64,000 nucleotides of DNA from JBBQZP01 sp038207585 (GTDB lineage Bacteria > Pseudomonadota > Alphaproteobacteria > Rhodobacterales > Rhodobacteraceae), in assembly GCA_038207585.1 (NCBI GenBank), contig JBBQZP010000002.1:162792-226791 (forward strand), written 5' to 3'. Positions 1 through 8,119 of this stretch are shown one piece after another (positions within the stretch are counted from its first letter, which is position 1; the number at the start of each line of letters is the position of its first letter). A program made the translations under genes and the position numbers. The notes beneath the pieces were generated by a model, which saw only the letters and a list, made by a program, of their open reading frames with translations, made no database searches and had not been told where the DNA came from.

Positions 1-156
1 AACAATCACAGGCCCGCTTGCGGCCAAGGGCGCGCGCTCGGGCAGTTCGGTCGCATAGCGATCTACGGGCGCGTCGCCAATCGCCTCGGTCGCACCAAGG
101 TCGATCTGCCAGGCCAGCATCGCCACCAGCGACTCGTATGAAGGTTCGGCGTTCAT
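1..156 (-). CDS. Uracil-DNA glycosylase, N-terminal fragment (cut by window edge)
   Basis: Reading the minus strand from an ATG at 156 gives 52 codons that stay open to the window edge. The peptide carries a WQIDLGATEAIGD stretch, which resembles the extreme N-terminus of family-4 type uracil-DNA glycosylases in Rhodobacteraceae. The enzyme would remove uracil from DNA. No catalytic motif lies within the visible part, so the call rests on N-terminal similarity and on its position divergent from pyrB. The 97-base gap to pyrB holds the pyrB promoter. The rest of the gene lies outside the window. Confidence 0.6.
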   Translation of the reverse strand, partial: MNAEPSYESLVAMLAWQIDLGATEAIGDAPVDRYATELPERAPLAASGPVIV

Positions 157-196
157 GCCACGGGTGTAGCATGCCCCCCGCCCCCCGCAACCGCCC

Positions 197-225
197 TTGA
201 TGCGGCAGCCCCCCCTGCCTATAAC
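197..225 (+). promoter_or_regulatory. Candidate sigma-70 promoter of pyrB operon
   Basis: TTGATG at 197-202 and TATAAC at 220-225 are separated by exactly 17 bases. The pair lies about 30 bases upstream of the pyrB start, and a GGAGAG ribosome site sits at 243-248. No attenuator-like hairpin is visible in the short leader. Confidence 0.55.
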
Positions 226-252
226 GCCCCAACCCCTGATCCGGAGAGGCCC

Positions 253-1215
253 ATGAGTTTTCGCGCCCGCCACCTGCTTGGCATCGAACACCTTGCCCCG
301 GATGAGATCACGACAGTGCTTGATCTGGCAGACCGCTATGTCAGCCTGAACCGCCGCACCGTCAAACAATCGGACGTGCTGGCGGGCATGACCCAGATCA
401 ACATGTTTTTCGAGAATTCGACCCGCACGCAGGCCAGTTTCGAACTGGCGGGCAAGCGGCTTGGCGCGGATGTGATGAACATGTCGGTGGCGCAATCGTC
501 GGTCAAAAAGGGCGAAACACTGATCGACACTGCGATGACGCTGAACGCGATGCACCCGGATTTGCTGGTCGTGCGGCATGGGTCATCGGGGGCGGTCAAC
601 CTGCTGGCGTCCAAGGTCAACTGCGCCGTTTTGAACGCAGGCGACGGTCGGCACGAACACCCGACGCAAGCGCTGCTGGATGCGCTGACGATCCGCCGCG
701 CCAAGGGCCGGATTCAGCGCCTGACGGTGGCGATTTGCGGCGATATCGCGCATTCCCGCGTGGCGCGGTCGAACCTCATTCTGCTAGGAAAGATGGAAAA
801 CCGCATCCGCCTGATCGCGCCGCCAACCCTGATGCCGTCCGGCGTAGACGAATTTGGCTGCGAGATTTTTGATGACATGAAAAAGGGGCTTGAAGGCTGT
901 GACGTGGTGATGATGCTGCGCCTTCAGAAAGAACGAATGGACGGCGGCTTTATCCCGTCCGAACGCGAATATTACCACCGTTTCGGGCTGGACGCGGAAA
1001 AGCTGGCCTATGCCCGACCCGACGCCATCGTGATGCACCCCGGCCCGATGAACCGCGGGGTAGAGATTGACGGCACGCTGGCCGATGACATCAACCGCAG
1101 CGTCATTCAGGAACAGGTCGAAATGGGCGTCGCCGTGCGCATGGCCTGCATGGACCTTCTGGCCCGCAACCTGCGCGCCGAACGGGGGGCAAAGGCGGCA
1201 GGGGTGATGGCATGA
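253..1215 (+). CDS. pyrB: Aspartate carbamoyltransferase catalytic subunit
   Basis: Transfers the carbamoyl group from carbamoyl phosphate to L-aspartate, the committed step of pyrimidine synthesis, in the cytoplasm. The 320-residue length is normal. The carbamoyl-phosphate loop FFENSTRTQASFE is at about residues 52-64, the HPTQALLDA motif at about 136-144 and HPGPMNRG near 262. The GGAGAG ribosome site five bases before the ATG fixes the start. The gene overlaps the next by ATGA, so the two are translationally coupled. No pyrI regulatory subunit is present. In families with a non-catalytic dihydroorotase partner, that partner assembles with PyrB, and the degenerate pyrC two genes downstream fits this pattern. 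Confidence 0.95.
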   Translation: MSFRARHLLGIEHLAPDEITTVLDLADRYVSLNRRTVKQSDVLAGMTQINMFFENSTRTQASFELAGKRLGADVMNMSVAQSSVKKGETLIDTAMTLNAMHPDLLVVRHGSSGAVNLLASKVNCAVLNAGDGRHEHPTQALLDALTIRRAKGRIQRLTVAICGDIAHSRVARSNLILLGKMENRIRLIAPPTLMPSGVDEFGCEIFDDMKKGLEGCDVVMMLRLQKERMDGGFIPSEREYYHRFGLDAEKLAYARPDAIVMHPGPMNRGVEIDGTLADDINRSVIQEQVEMGVAVRMACMDLLARNLRAERGAKAAGVMA

Positions 1216-1751
1216 GCGCTGCGCCTGCCCGCCCGGATAACGGGTTTTCCGTCTACACTCTCGCCATGACAGTGGCCGAAATCCGCGCGACGGGCCTTGG
1301 GGCGCTGGCCCCCGGCGCAACTGTCGATATGGTCCCACCTGAACTGACCGCTCTTTTGCCGGGCGCCCCGGTGCGACCTGCGGATGTGCAGGTCTTTGAT
1401 ATGGCCGATCTTGTGGGCGTTGGTCTTGCCACCTTTCTGATCGACGGAAACGGTGCCGTCGAGGCGCAGATCGAGGCCGACCGCGCGCGGCTTGACGCGC
1501 TGCAGGGCTTTGTGCTGATCGTGCATGGCCCCGCCCCTACCCCGGTTGACCCGCGCCTGACGCTGATCGGACGCTACGCCGAAGACCGCACTCCCGTGAA
1601 GTTTGAACCACTGCCCAATGCCTCGGCCAAAGGCGTTCTGCCGCAGGGCAAACCGCCGAAATCCGATGCCCGCATCGGGGGCATGGTGGCGACGGTGGTG
1701 CTGTTGATCCTGTTCGTCTTCACTGCCCTGTTGATCTGGTTCGCCGGATGA
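1212..1751 (+). CDS. Hypothetical membrane-anchored protein in pyr operon
   Basis: A 179-residue product, or 161 residues if the internal ATG at 1266 is used; the ATGA overlap with pyrB favours the upstream start. A predicted tail anchor of about 22 hydrophobic residues is at the C-terminus (roughly 155-177, rich in V/L/I/F). The rest is an acidic, soluble domain without a motif I recognise. A gene of this kind commonly sits between pyrB and pyrC in Rhodobacteraceae, so it may help place the pyrimidine enzymes at the membrane. That role is inference. The gap to pyrC is 34 bases. Confidence 0.75.
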   Translation: MSAAPARPDNGFSVYTLAMTVAEIRATGLGALAPGATVDMVPPELTALLPGAPVRPADVQVFDMADLVGVGLATFLIDGNGAVEAQIEADRARLDALQGFVLIVHGPAPTPVDPRLTLIGRYAEDRTPVKFEPLPNASAKGVLPQGKPPKSDARIGGMVATVVLLILFVFTALLIWFAG

Positions 1752-1785
1752 TGCCTGCCCCACCGCTTTTACCGAAAGCCACTCC

Positions 1786-3078
1786 ATGACCGATCTGATC
1801 CTGACAAATGCCCGGCTGATCAACCCGGAAACCGGGGCCGACAGCCTTGGTTGCCTTGTCATCACGGGCGGCGAGATCAGCCAGATCATGGACCAGCCCG
1901 CCGGACCGGCACGCGTGGCCACAAAGACCCGCATGGTTGATTGCGGCGGCAAATGCCTTGCTCCCGGCATCGTCGACATCGGCGTACACATCGGCGAACC
2001 CGGTGACCGGCACCGCGAATCTTTCCGCTCTGCGGGGCTTGCGGCGGCGGCGGGCGGGGTCACGACGATCATCGTGCGCCCTGACACATCGCCCGCCATC
2101 GACACGCCAGAAGTGCTGGAGTTCGTAACCCGGCGCGCGCGCGACGCAAGCCCTGTCCGCATGCACCACATGGCCGCGCTGACCAAGGGCCGCGCAGGAC
2201 GCGAGATGACCGAGATCGGCTTTTTTCTGGATGCCGGTGCCATTGCATTCACCGATTGCGACCATGTGACGACCGACAACAAGGTTCTGTCCCGCGCCAT
2301 GACCTATGCCCGCAGCCTTGGCGCGCTGATCATCGGGCACCCGCAGGACCCCGGCCTTTCGGCAGGTGCTGCCGTCACATCCGGAAAATTCGCCAGCCTG
2401 CGCGGGCTGCCTGGCGTGCATCCGATGGCTGAACGCATGGCATTTGACCGCGACATGGCCTTGGTCGAAATGACCGGCGTGCGCTGGCATGCCGATCAGA
2501 TCACCTGCGCGCGCACCCTGCCCGCGTTGGAGCGTGCGAAGGCGAACGGGCTGGATGTAACGGCGGGCGTGTCGATCCACCATCTGACGCTGAACGATCT
2601 GGACGTGGGCGATTACCGCACCTTCTTCAAGCTGACCCCTCCGCTGCGCACCGAGGACGACCGCCTTGCGATGGTCGAGGCGGTGGCCTCGGGCCTGATC
2701 GACGTGATCTCTTCCATGCACACCCCGAAGGATGAGGAATCCAAGCGCCTGCCCTATGAAGAAGCCGCCTCGGGTGCCGTTGGTCTGCAAACCCTGCTGC
2801 CCGCTGCGATGCGGCTTTATCATGCGGGTGCTGTTGATCTGCCGACGCTGTTCCGCGCGCTGTCGCTTAATCCCGCGCGCCGTCTTGGCTTGCCGCAGGG
2901 GCGGCTTGCGGTGGGCGCGCCTGCCGATCTGGTATTGTTCGACCCTGACGCGCCCTTCGTGATGGACCGTTTCGCGCTGCTGTCAAAATCCAAGAACACG
3001 CCCTTTGACGGGCAGCGGATGGAGGGTAAGGTGCTGGCGACCTATGTTGCCGGAGCGCAGGTCTTTGCCGGGGAATAG
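1786..3078 (+). CDS. pyrC: Dihydroorotase homologue, probably non-catalytic (PyrC'/PyrX-like)
   Basis: 430 residues with the overall class I dihydroorotase pattern: an APGIVDIGVHIGEPG segment at 59-73, a TKGRAG segment, HHL, KLTPPLR and a C-terminal barrel end. The usual metal ligands and catalytic residues are largely lost. The expected DxHxHxREPG reads D64-I-G-V-H68-I-G-E-P-G, the expected HAED reads HPQD, and the expected TDHAPH is replaced by SSMHTPK at 309-315. Known inactive PyrC' proteins in Pseudomonas act as structural partners of aspartate carbamoyltransferase, and the position three genes into the pyrB operon supports that role here. A catalytic dihydroorotase should lie elsewhere in the genome. 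Confidence 0.85.
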   Translation: MTDLILTNARLINPETGADSLGCLVITGGEISQIMDQPAGPARVATKTRMVDCGGKCLAPGIVDIGVHIGEPGDRHRESFRSAGLAAAAGGVTTIIVRPDTSPAIDTPEVLEFVTRRARDASPVRMHHMAALTKGRAGREMTEIGFFLDAGAIAFTDCDHVTTDNKVLSRAMTYARSLGALIIGHPQDPGLSAGAAVTSGKFASLRGLPGVHPMAERMAFDRDMALVEMTGVRWHADQITCARTLPALERAKANGLDVTAGVSIHHLTLNDLDVGDYRTFFKLTPPLRTEDDRLAMVEAVASGLIDVISSMHTPKDEESKRLPYEEAASGAVGLQTLLPAAMRLYHAGAVDLPTLFRALSLNPARRLGLPQGRLAVGAPADLVLFDPDAPFVMDRFALLSKSKNTPFDGQRMEGKVLATYVAGAQVFAGE

Positions 3079-3081
3079 CCA

Positions 3082-3687
3082 ATGCCACCTCTGACAACCG
3101 ACATGCCGACCCTGCTGATCGTCGCCCTTCTGGCCTATCTTCTGGGGTCGGTGCCATTCGGCGTTCTGATCACCCGCGCGCTGGGGCTGGGCGATCTGCG
3201 CAGCATCGGGTCGGGCAATATCGGGGCCACCAATGTGCTGCGCACGGGCAACAAGCGGGCGGCGGCGGCGACGCTGGTATTGGACGGGGCAAAGGGCGCG
3301 GTTGCGGTTCTTGTGGCGCGCTGGCTGGCCGGCGAGGATGCAGCGCAACTTGCCGGGCTGGCCGCATTTCTGGGGCATCTGTTCCCGGTCTGGCTGCGGT
3401 TTCGGGGTGGCAAGGGGGTCGCTACATTCATCGGCGTATTGCTGGCACTGGTGCCTTTGGTGGGGCTGGCGGTTTGCGCCACATGGCTCGCTGTGGCGAT
3501 CGTCTCGCGCTATTCATCGCTGGCGGCCTTGATGGCGGCGGCCCTCAGCACGATCTGGATGTTCGCCCTTGGGGCGGGAGAGGCGGTGATCCTGGGCCTG
3601 ATCCTGACGCTGCTGATCTATTGGAAACACGCGACCAATCTGGCCCGCCTGAAGGCCGGGACCGAGCCGAAAATCGGGCAAAAATAG
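3082..3687 (+). CDS. plsY: Acyl-phosphate:glycerol-3-phosphate acyltransferase
   Basis: Makes lysophosphatidate from acyl phosphate and glycerol-3-phosphate at the inner membrane, the first committed step of phospholipid synthesis. 201 residues, with several hydrophobic helices. The conserved GSGNIGATN motif is at 43-51 and FRGGKGVAT near 108-116, both hallmarks of PlsY. It starts three bases after pyrC, so it is in the pyr operon; a second in-frame ATG at 3103 is also possible. Coupling pyrimidine and phospholipid genes is common in this family. Confidence 0.93.
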   Translation: MPPLTTDMPTLLIVALLAYLLGSVPFGVLITRALGLGDLRSIGSGNIGATNVLRTGNKRAAAATLVLDGAKGAVAVLVARWLAGEDAAQLAGLAAFLGHLFPVWLRFRGGKGVATFIGVLLALVPLVGLAVCATWLAVAIVSRYSSLAALMAAALSTIWMFALGAGEAVILGLILTLLIYWKHATNLARLKAGTEPKIGQK

Positions 3688-3763
3688 CCCAGCCTGACCC
3701 ATCTGCATCATCGGAACTTTAGCGGCTGTCGCAGCCCTGCGCGAATGGCTTTGCAGAAATCAC

Positions 3764-3791
3764 TTTACACAACAGTTATTTCTGATATTTC
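3764..3791 (+). promoter_or_regulatory. Candidate promoter overlapping regulator operator
   Basis: TTTACA at 3764-3769 and TATTTC at 3786-3791 are 16 bases apart. The -10 region runs into the palindrome at 3787-3806, an arrangement expected for repression by steric block. The match to the consensus is moderate. Confidence 0.35.
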
Positions 3792-3806
3792 TGTCCATAC
3801 AGAAAT
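3787..3806. promoter_or_regulatory. Perfect palindromic operator upstream of GbsR-type regulator
   Basis: ATTTCTGTCCATACAGAAAT is an inverted repeat with 8-base arms and a 4-base centre. It ends 16 bases before the probable start of the regulator. A dimeric winged-helix protein would suit such a site, so autoregulation is the simplest reading. A related 20-base site lies at 4374-4393 at the start of the downstream gene. Confidence 0.55.
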
Positions 3807-3822
3807 TACAGGAATACCCGAG

Positions 3823-4347
3823 ATGATTCTTACCCCCGCCATGCAGAACTTCATCCTCCACTGGGGAGAAATGGGTGCGAAATGGGGTGTGAACCGGTCG
3901 GTTGCACAGATACATGCGCTGCTGCACATCGCCCCCGATCCGATGACCGCCGAGGATATTGCCGAAACGCTGACGCTGGCGCGGTCAAACGTGTCAACCG
4001 CGCTGAAGGAATTGCAGGGCTGGAAGCTGGTGAAAGCCACGCGGCAGCTTGGCGACCGACGTGATCATTACACTGCGGTGCAGGATATGTTCGATCTGGT
4101 GACCGTGGTGATCGAGGGCCGGCGCGAGCGCGAATATGCGCCCACGTTGGAGGCATTGCGCGCGGTGGCGGTTGAGGCGGAAACGGATGATACGCCCAAA
4201 GCCGTGCGCAAGCGCATCAAGGAAACGCTGGATACGATGCAGATGTTCGACGACTGGTATCGCGACATCATCCGCCTGCCGCGCGGTGTGCAGATGGCGG
4301 CGGTGAAACTGGGAGCCCGGATCGCACGGTTCCTGCCGAAGGGCTGA
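3823..4347 (+). CDS. GbsR/MarR-family transcriptional regulator
   Basis: 174 residues from the ATG at 3823. An upstream in-frame ATG at 3745 would translate through the palindromic operator and is unlikely. AGGA lies about eight bases before 3823. The protein has the winged-helix pattern of the GbsR family: MTAEDIAETLTLARSNVSTAL is the helix-turn-helix, followed by LKELQGWKLV and the wing RQLGDRRDHYTA. Relatives sense osmolytes or small ligands and repress transport or membrane genes. Two small membrane-protein genes follow on the same strand and are the likely targets along with the regulator itself. Confidence 0.85.
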   Translation: MILTPAMQNFILHWGEMGAKWGVNRSVAQIHALLHIAPDPMTAEDIAETLTLARSNVSTALKELQGWKLVKATRQLGDRRDHYTAVQDMFDLVTVVIEGRREREYAPTLEALRAVAVEAETDDTPKAVRKRIKETLDTMQMFDDWYRDIIRLPRGVQMAAVKLGARIARFLPKG

Positions 4348-4373
4348 CGTTCCAAAAAAAAATTTGACAAGGA

Positions 4374-4393
4374 ATTTCGGAAATGACAGAAAT
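4374..4393. promoter_or_regulatory. Second, weaker copy of the regulator operator
   Basis: The 20-base stretch keeps the outer ATTTC and the CAGAAAT end of the 3787-3806 palindrome with the same spacing, matching it at 14 of 20 positions. It spans the ATG of the next gene at 4383, and a TTGACA lies just upstream at 4364-4369. A bound regulator here would block initiation or elongation for the two membrane-protein genes. Confidence 0.35.
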
Positions 4394-4820
4394 GACTGTA
4401 AGAACCGCACAGCCTCGTGCCCCGCTGCCGACACTTGATCTGATCGGCTTTCTGGGTGCCTTGATCCTGGCCCCGGTGGTGGCAACGCTAATGAGCTTTT
4501 ATCTGGTCATCCCGATAGGCGCCCTGTTTACAGGTGGCCCGCTGTTCGTGGTTGTCGGTGGGCCGATCCTTATGGTGATGGCGCACTATCGGCCTCTGAC
4601 GGCCAAACGCTGCGCCGTTGCAGCGTTTGCGACGGTCTTAGGCGGGATCGTGGCCCTTGCACCGATTGTCTTGATGAGCAGCAATCTGCGCGGGCTGGAC
4701 GGGATTGTTTTCTTCTGCATCTGCGCGCTGATCTTTGCCCCGTTCTGGGGGGCCACCTTCGGCTGGCTTTACCGCAGCTTCACCAGCCCACGCCGCAGCC
4801 TGACGCCCGCTTACCAATAA
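4383..4820 (+). CDS. Small integral membrane protein, unknown function
   Basis: 145 residues with about four predicted transmembrane helices (roughly 18-42, 47-65, 77-97 and 105-128) and a short Arg/Ser-rich C-terminal tail. AAGGA about nine bases before the ATG supports the start. No catalytic or transporter signature is recognised. It is 35 bases downstream of the GbsR-type regulator and 27 bases upstream of another small membrane protein, so the three probably form one unit. The pair could be a two-component membrane complex under that regulator; this is inference from order only. Confidence 0.75.
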   Translation: MTEMTVRTAQPRAPLPTLDLIGFLGALILAPVVATLMSFYLVIPIGALFTGGPLFVVVGGPILMVMAHYRPLTAKRCAVAAFATVLGGIVALAPIVLMSSNLRGLDGIVFFCICALIFAPFWGATFGWLYRSFTSPRRSLTPAYQ

Positions 4821-4847
4821 CCCAACCTCCTGAAAGGAAACCTGAAA

Positions 4848-5237
4848 ATGACCGCCATGATCCTGATCTACTTCGCCATTTCCCTGACCATGCTGCTGGC
4901 CCTTGCCCGGATGATCCTGACCATCGGGCGCGCCCTGGGCCAGTGTGAGGGCAGCAAGCGCGCCGCCGACGCCGGGGGTATCACGATTGCCACCGGCTTT
5001 GTCGCCATCGGCGTCGGTGGGGTGATCCTTGTGGGCGCGCTGCTGCCCGCTTTGGTCTACACCCCCGGCGGGTTGCTGGGCACGCTGGGTCTGTCTTGCC
5101 TGATGCTGGGGCTGGGGTTTACACATGCCGTCAGCACCCTACGGGCTGTCGTGATGGATGCGCAGTTTGCGAACAAGGCGATGGCGGTTCCGGTGGCAAA
5201 ACGTGAAAGTGTGCCGATGGAGCCGGTTCTGGCCTGA
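4848..5237 (+). CDS. Small integral membrane protein, unknown function
   Basis: 129 residues with three predicted transmembrane helices (about 2-23, 44-70 and 75-95). A GAAAGGAAACC ribosome site precedes the ATG. The segment between helix 1 and 2 carries GRALGQCEGSKRAADAG. No family is recognised. It is the last gene of the unit led by the GbsR-type regulator and ends just before a strong bidirectional terminator. Confidence 0.72.
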   Translation: MTAMILIYFAISLTMLLALARMILTIGRALGQCEGSKRAADAGGITIATGFVAIGVGGVILVGALLPALVYTPGGLLGTLGLSCLMLGLGFTHAVSTLRAVVMDAQFANKAMAVPVAKRESVPMEPVLA

Positions 5238-5245
5238 CCCCCATA

Positions 5246-5286
5246 AATTGAAAACGGCGCGCTTACCCTGCGCGCCGTTTTCAATT
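5246..5286. terminator. Bidirectional intrinsic terminator
   Basis: A 16-base perfect stem (5246-5261 with 5271-5286, core AAAACGGCGCG/CGCGCCGTTTT) encloses a 9-base loop. The A-rich left foot and T-rich right foot make it work in both directions. It sits between the convergent membrane-protein gene ending at 5237 and gshA ending at 5297. Confidence 0.85.
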
Positions 5287-5296
5287 CTGGTCTGAA

Positions 5297-6643
5297 TTAG
5301 AAACTCGTCGCCGCATAGACCCGGTTCAGATCGCCGCCCCAGTCACCCTGATAGGCCGCCAGCAACCGATCCGCCTGCACCGATTCGGACGCGAGGTTTT
5401 CCACCAATGGAGCCAGCAGCGCCTCCTCACTCAACCCCCGCGCGGCAAGCCCTGCATGCGACAGCGCCACGGCTGCGCGGGCAAGATCGAGCAGTTTCAC
5501 GCCCCCCGCCTCGCCCTGCAACGCAGAAACCGACGCCGCAACCCGCAGCCCTTCGCGCGTTTCAGCATCAAAACCCTTCACCAGATCCCACGCCGCATCC
5601 AGGGCGTTTTGATCATACATCAGTCCGACCCAGAACGCCGGAAGTGCGATCACATGCGCGCGGTCGCCGCAATCGGCCCCGCGCATCTCGATGTATTTCT
5701 TGACACGGGCTTCGGGGAACACGGTGGTCATATGGTCGGCCCAATCCGAAAGCGTGGGCTTCTCACCGGGCAGCGCGGGCAACTCGCCCTTCAGGAAATC
5801 GCGGAACGACTGGCCCAAGGCGTTGATATAGCTGCCGTCGCGGTAGACGAAATACATCGGCACATCAAGCACCCAGTCGACGTAACGCTGAAACCCCATG
5901 CCATCTTCAAACGCAAAGGGCAGCATCCCGGTGCGACTTTCATCAAGCCCCCGCCAAATGCGGCTGCGCCATGATTTATGGCCGTTCGGCTTGCCTTCAA
6001 AGAACGGGCTGGAGGCAAAAAGTGCCGTCGCTACCGGCTGCAACGCCAATGAAACACGCAGTTTCTTGACCATATCCGCCTCGGACGCGTAGTCGAGGTT
6101 CACCTGCACAGTCGACGTGCGATACATCATCTGCGTGCCATGCGTGCCGACCCGGCCCATGTAATCGGTCATCAGCCGGTAGCGGCCCTTGGGCATCACC
6201 GGCATTTCGGCGTGGGTCCAGACCGGGGCGGCCCCGATGCCCATGAACCGCGCGCCGATCCCGTCGCCAATGGCCTTGGCCTCGGCAAAGTGCAAATCCA
6301 ACTCGGCCGCCGTTTCATGCACCGACTTCACCATCGCGCCCGACAGTTCGAACTGCCCGCCCGGCTCAAGGCTGATGTTGGCACCATCGCGTGTCAGGCC
6401 GATCAGCTTGCCCGCCTCGCGCACTTCGGTCCAACCGAAACGGTCGCGGAACCCTTCCAGCAATGCGAGGATGCTACGCGGGCCGTCATAGGGCAAGGGG
6501 GCCAGCATATCGGCGCAATAAGCGAATTTTTCGTGCTCGGTGCCGATGGTCCATTGGTCTTTCGGCTTGGAGCCGGAGTCCATGTATTCGGCCAGCTGGC
6601 TGAAACTTTCGATCAGGCCGCCGCCGGATTGGGGGATGGACAT
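5297..6643 (-). CDS. gshA: Glutamate-cysteine ligase
   Basis: Joins glutamate and cysteine in the first, rate-limiting step of glutathione synthesis in the cytoplasm. 448 residues, the length of the alphaproteobacterial/plant-type GCS2 enzymes rather than the longer enterobacterial class. Recognisable parts are the N-terminal WTIGTEHEKF motif, ISLEPGGQFELSG, MGIGAAPVW and the RMxYRTSTVQVNLDY-like region. It is the last gene of a minus-strand run rsmE, acetyltransferase, membrane protein, gshA, 79 bases after its neighbour. It ends at the shared terminator. Confidence 0.93.
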   Translation of the reverse strand: MSIPQSGGGLIESFSQLAEYMDSGSKPKDQWTIGTEHEKFAYCADMLAPLPYDGPRSILALLEGFRDRFGWTEVREAGKLIGLTRDGANISLEPGGQFELSGAMVKSVHETAAELDLHFAEAKAIGDGIGARFMGIGAAPVWTHAEMPVMPKGRYRLMTDYMGRVGTHGTQMMYRTSTVQVNLDYASEADMVKKLRVSLALQPVATALFASSPFFEGKPNGHKSWRSRIWRGLDESRTGMLPFAFEDGMGFQRYVDWVLDVPMYFVYRDGSYINALGQSFRDFLKGELPALPGEKPTLSDWADHMTTVFPEARVKKYIEMRGADCGDRAHVIALPAFWVGLMYDQNALDAAWDLVKGFDAETREGLRVAASVSALQGEAGGVKLLDLARAAVALSHAGLAARGLSEEALLAPLVENLASESVQADRLLAAYQGDWGGDLNRVYAATSF

Positions 6644-6722
6644 GGCAGGGGCACTCCGCTTGGTATTCAGGTTTGAGACAGCTTGTAGATTTCAGAGCGA
6701 CAGACCTGTCTTGGCGCGGCGG

Positions 6723-7280
6723 TCAAGTCAAGACCGCCCGTGCGGGTCTGCGCCAGATGATCGGACCAATCACGGCGGCGTCATCCTGCGGGGCAAGGTC
6801 ACGGCTGCGGCCGGGCAAGGAGAGGGGCGGCGCAAGGGCCGCGACCAACGCTTGCGAGTTCATTCCGGGCAAGGCGGCAAAGGCATCAAACAACCGTTCC
6901 GAACCATTGGCATCCACAGGAATCAGAAGCGCCTGCCCGTCTGCTTGTTTCAGCCGCCAGACCCTGCGCCCCCGCATCGTGATCAGGCGCAGTTCCGTCA
7001 GATCGACAAGGCTGACCGCACCGCCCGTGCGCGGGCCAAGGAACCGGATCTCGGCCTCGTCCACCTCCACAATCCCCGGCGCGGCACTGCCTTGTGAAAA
7101 ACGCAGCCGGCGCAGGGCCACCAGCCCAAAGGCTGCGGCGACGGTGATGATGGCGACCCCCACCGCAAACAGGAAATACCCGCCGCGCGTGGCAATCCAA
7201 AGGCCGGCGAGTGCCAGACCAAGGGCTGCAATCACCTCGCGCGCTTTGGTCAGGGCTGCGACAAGCTCGGGGCGGATCAT
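6723..7280 (-). CDS. Hypothetical membrane protein with two N-terminal helices
   Basis: 185 residues. Two transmembrane helices at about 13-30 and 33-56 are followed by a soluble C-terminal domain containing VEVDEAEIRFLGP and DLTELRLITMRGR. That layout looks like a small bacterial PH-like membrane protein, but no family is confirmed. The start overlaps the acetyltransferase stop by ATGA (7277-7280), so the genes are coupled. It is found between an rRNA methyltransferase/acetyltransferase pair and gshA, which gives no clear functional clue. Confidence 0.75.
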   Translation of the reverse strand: MIRPELVAALTKAREVIAALGLALAGLWIATRGGYFLFAVGVAIITVAAAFGLVALRRLRFSQGSAAPGIVEVDEAEIRFLGPRTGGAVSLVDLTELRLITMRGRRVWRLKQADGQALLIPVDANGSERLFDAFAALPGMNSQALVAALAPPLSLPGRSRDLAPQDDAAVIGPIIWRRPARAVLT

Positions 7281-8119
7281 GTGATTTGTACCCTGTCGCG
7301 AAAGATCACGACCGACGTTTCGCCAGCCGTCTGAAAGCCGATGGCGCGGTAGGCTTTGCCCGCGCTGTCACTCGCCACATTCAGCACGGCGCGGGTGACA
7401 CCCTGTGCGCGGGCCTGAGCCAGATGCAACGCCACCGCCCGACGCGCATGGCCCCTGCCCCGCAAGGCCGGGGGCGTGTAGACACCGCCCAGTTGCACGA
7501 TACCCGGCAAGGCCGCGTTGAAGCCACAGGTCGCGACAGGCTCCCCGTCGATCAGCAGGATGCGGTGCAACCCTTCGGCGATCAGCATCGGCACCTCGCT
7601 GTCGGCGCGGTCGGCGGCGTCGTGCACGGTATATCCAACCGTTTCCACAAGGTAATCGCGACGCCATTCCCGCATGACCGACTGATGCGACGAATCAAGC
7701 TTGCACAATCGCGCGCTGGTGGTTTCGGGCTCCACAAGCGCCGCCAGATCAAGCCGGAACTGCGGCTCGTCCCGGTCGATCTGCGCGGGGCGCCCCACCA
7801 ACCCCAACGCCGCCAGAATCGGGCGCACCTGTGCTGCCGGGCCAATCGCGCCCGAAACCGAAGCGCCCCGCAACACGGCGGCCACGGCCCTCGCATCCAC
7901 GCCCTGCGGCATCACCGGCATGATGATGCCGCCCCGGTTCAGGCCCAGAACGCCCGTCGCCGCAATCCAGAACCGCATCGCGTGGGGATTGTCGGACGCA
8001 AACCTAGCGTCCGCCAGACCGTGGTCGCGCAGATTGGTCAGCGGAAACATTGCCTGTTCGGCGTGGGCGCGCAAAACTGCCTCCAACGCCGCGTGGTCGG
8101 CAGGACCGGCCGCCCTCAT
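7277..8119 (-). CDS. GNAT-family N-acetyltransferase
   Basis: 280 residues from the ATG at 8119, which overlaps the rsmE stop by ATGA. The reading frame extends further upstream inside rsmE but that part is a shadow. The C-terminal half holds a GNAT core: LIDGEPVATCGF, GGVYTPPALRGRGHARRAV (the acetyl-CoA pyrophosphate loop, about 210-228) and LNVASDSAGKAYRAIGF near the end. The N-terminal half is a separate domain of less clear relation. The substrate is unknown. Its position directly after rsmE is conserved in relatives but does not identify the acceptor. Confidence 0.82.
   Translation of the reverse strand: MRAAGPADHAALEAVLRAHAEQAMFPLTNLRDHGLADARFASDNPHAMRFWIAATGVLGLNRGGIIMPVMPQGVDARAVAAVLRGASVSGAIGPAAQVRPILAALGLVGRPAQIDRDEPQFRLDLAALVEPETTSARLCKLDSSHQSVMREWRRDYLVETVGYTVHDAADRADSEVPMLIAEGLHRILLIDGEPVATCGFNAALPGIVQLGGVYTPPALRGRGHARRAVALHLAQARAQGVTRAVLNVASDSAGKAYRAIGFQTAGETSVVIFRDRVQIT

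Noticed and set aside
1107..2300. Long minus-strand open frame across pyrB-pyrC
   Set aside because: It overlaps well-supported plus-strand genes, has no ribosome site, and its sequence is low-complexity, rich in Arg, Gly and His as expected of an antisense frame in GC-rich DNA. The same reasoning removes 23383-24729, 31450-32823, 40776-42017 and 54932-56365.
4364..4384. Independent promoter starting at TTGACA for the first membrane gene
   Set aside because: TTGACA at 4364-4369 has no acceptable -10 at 16-18 bases; the site is instead used as context for the operator call.
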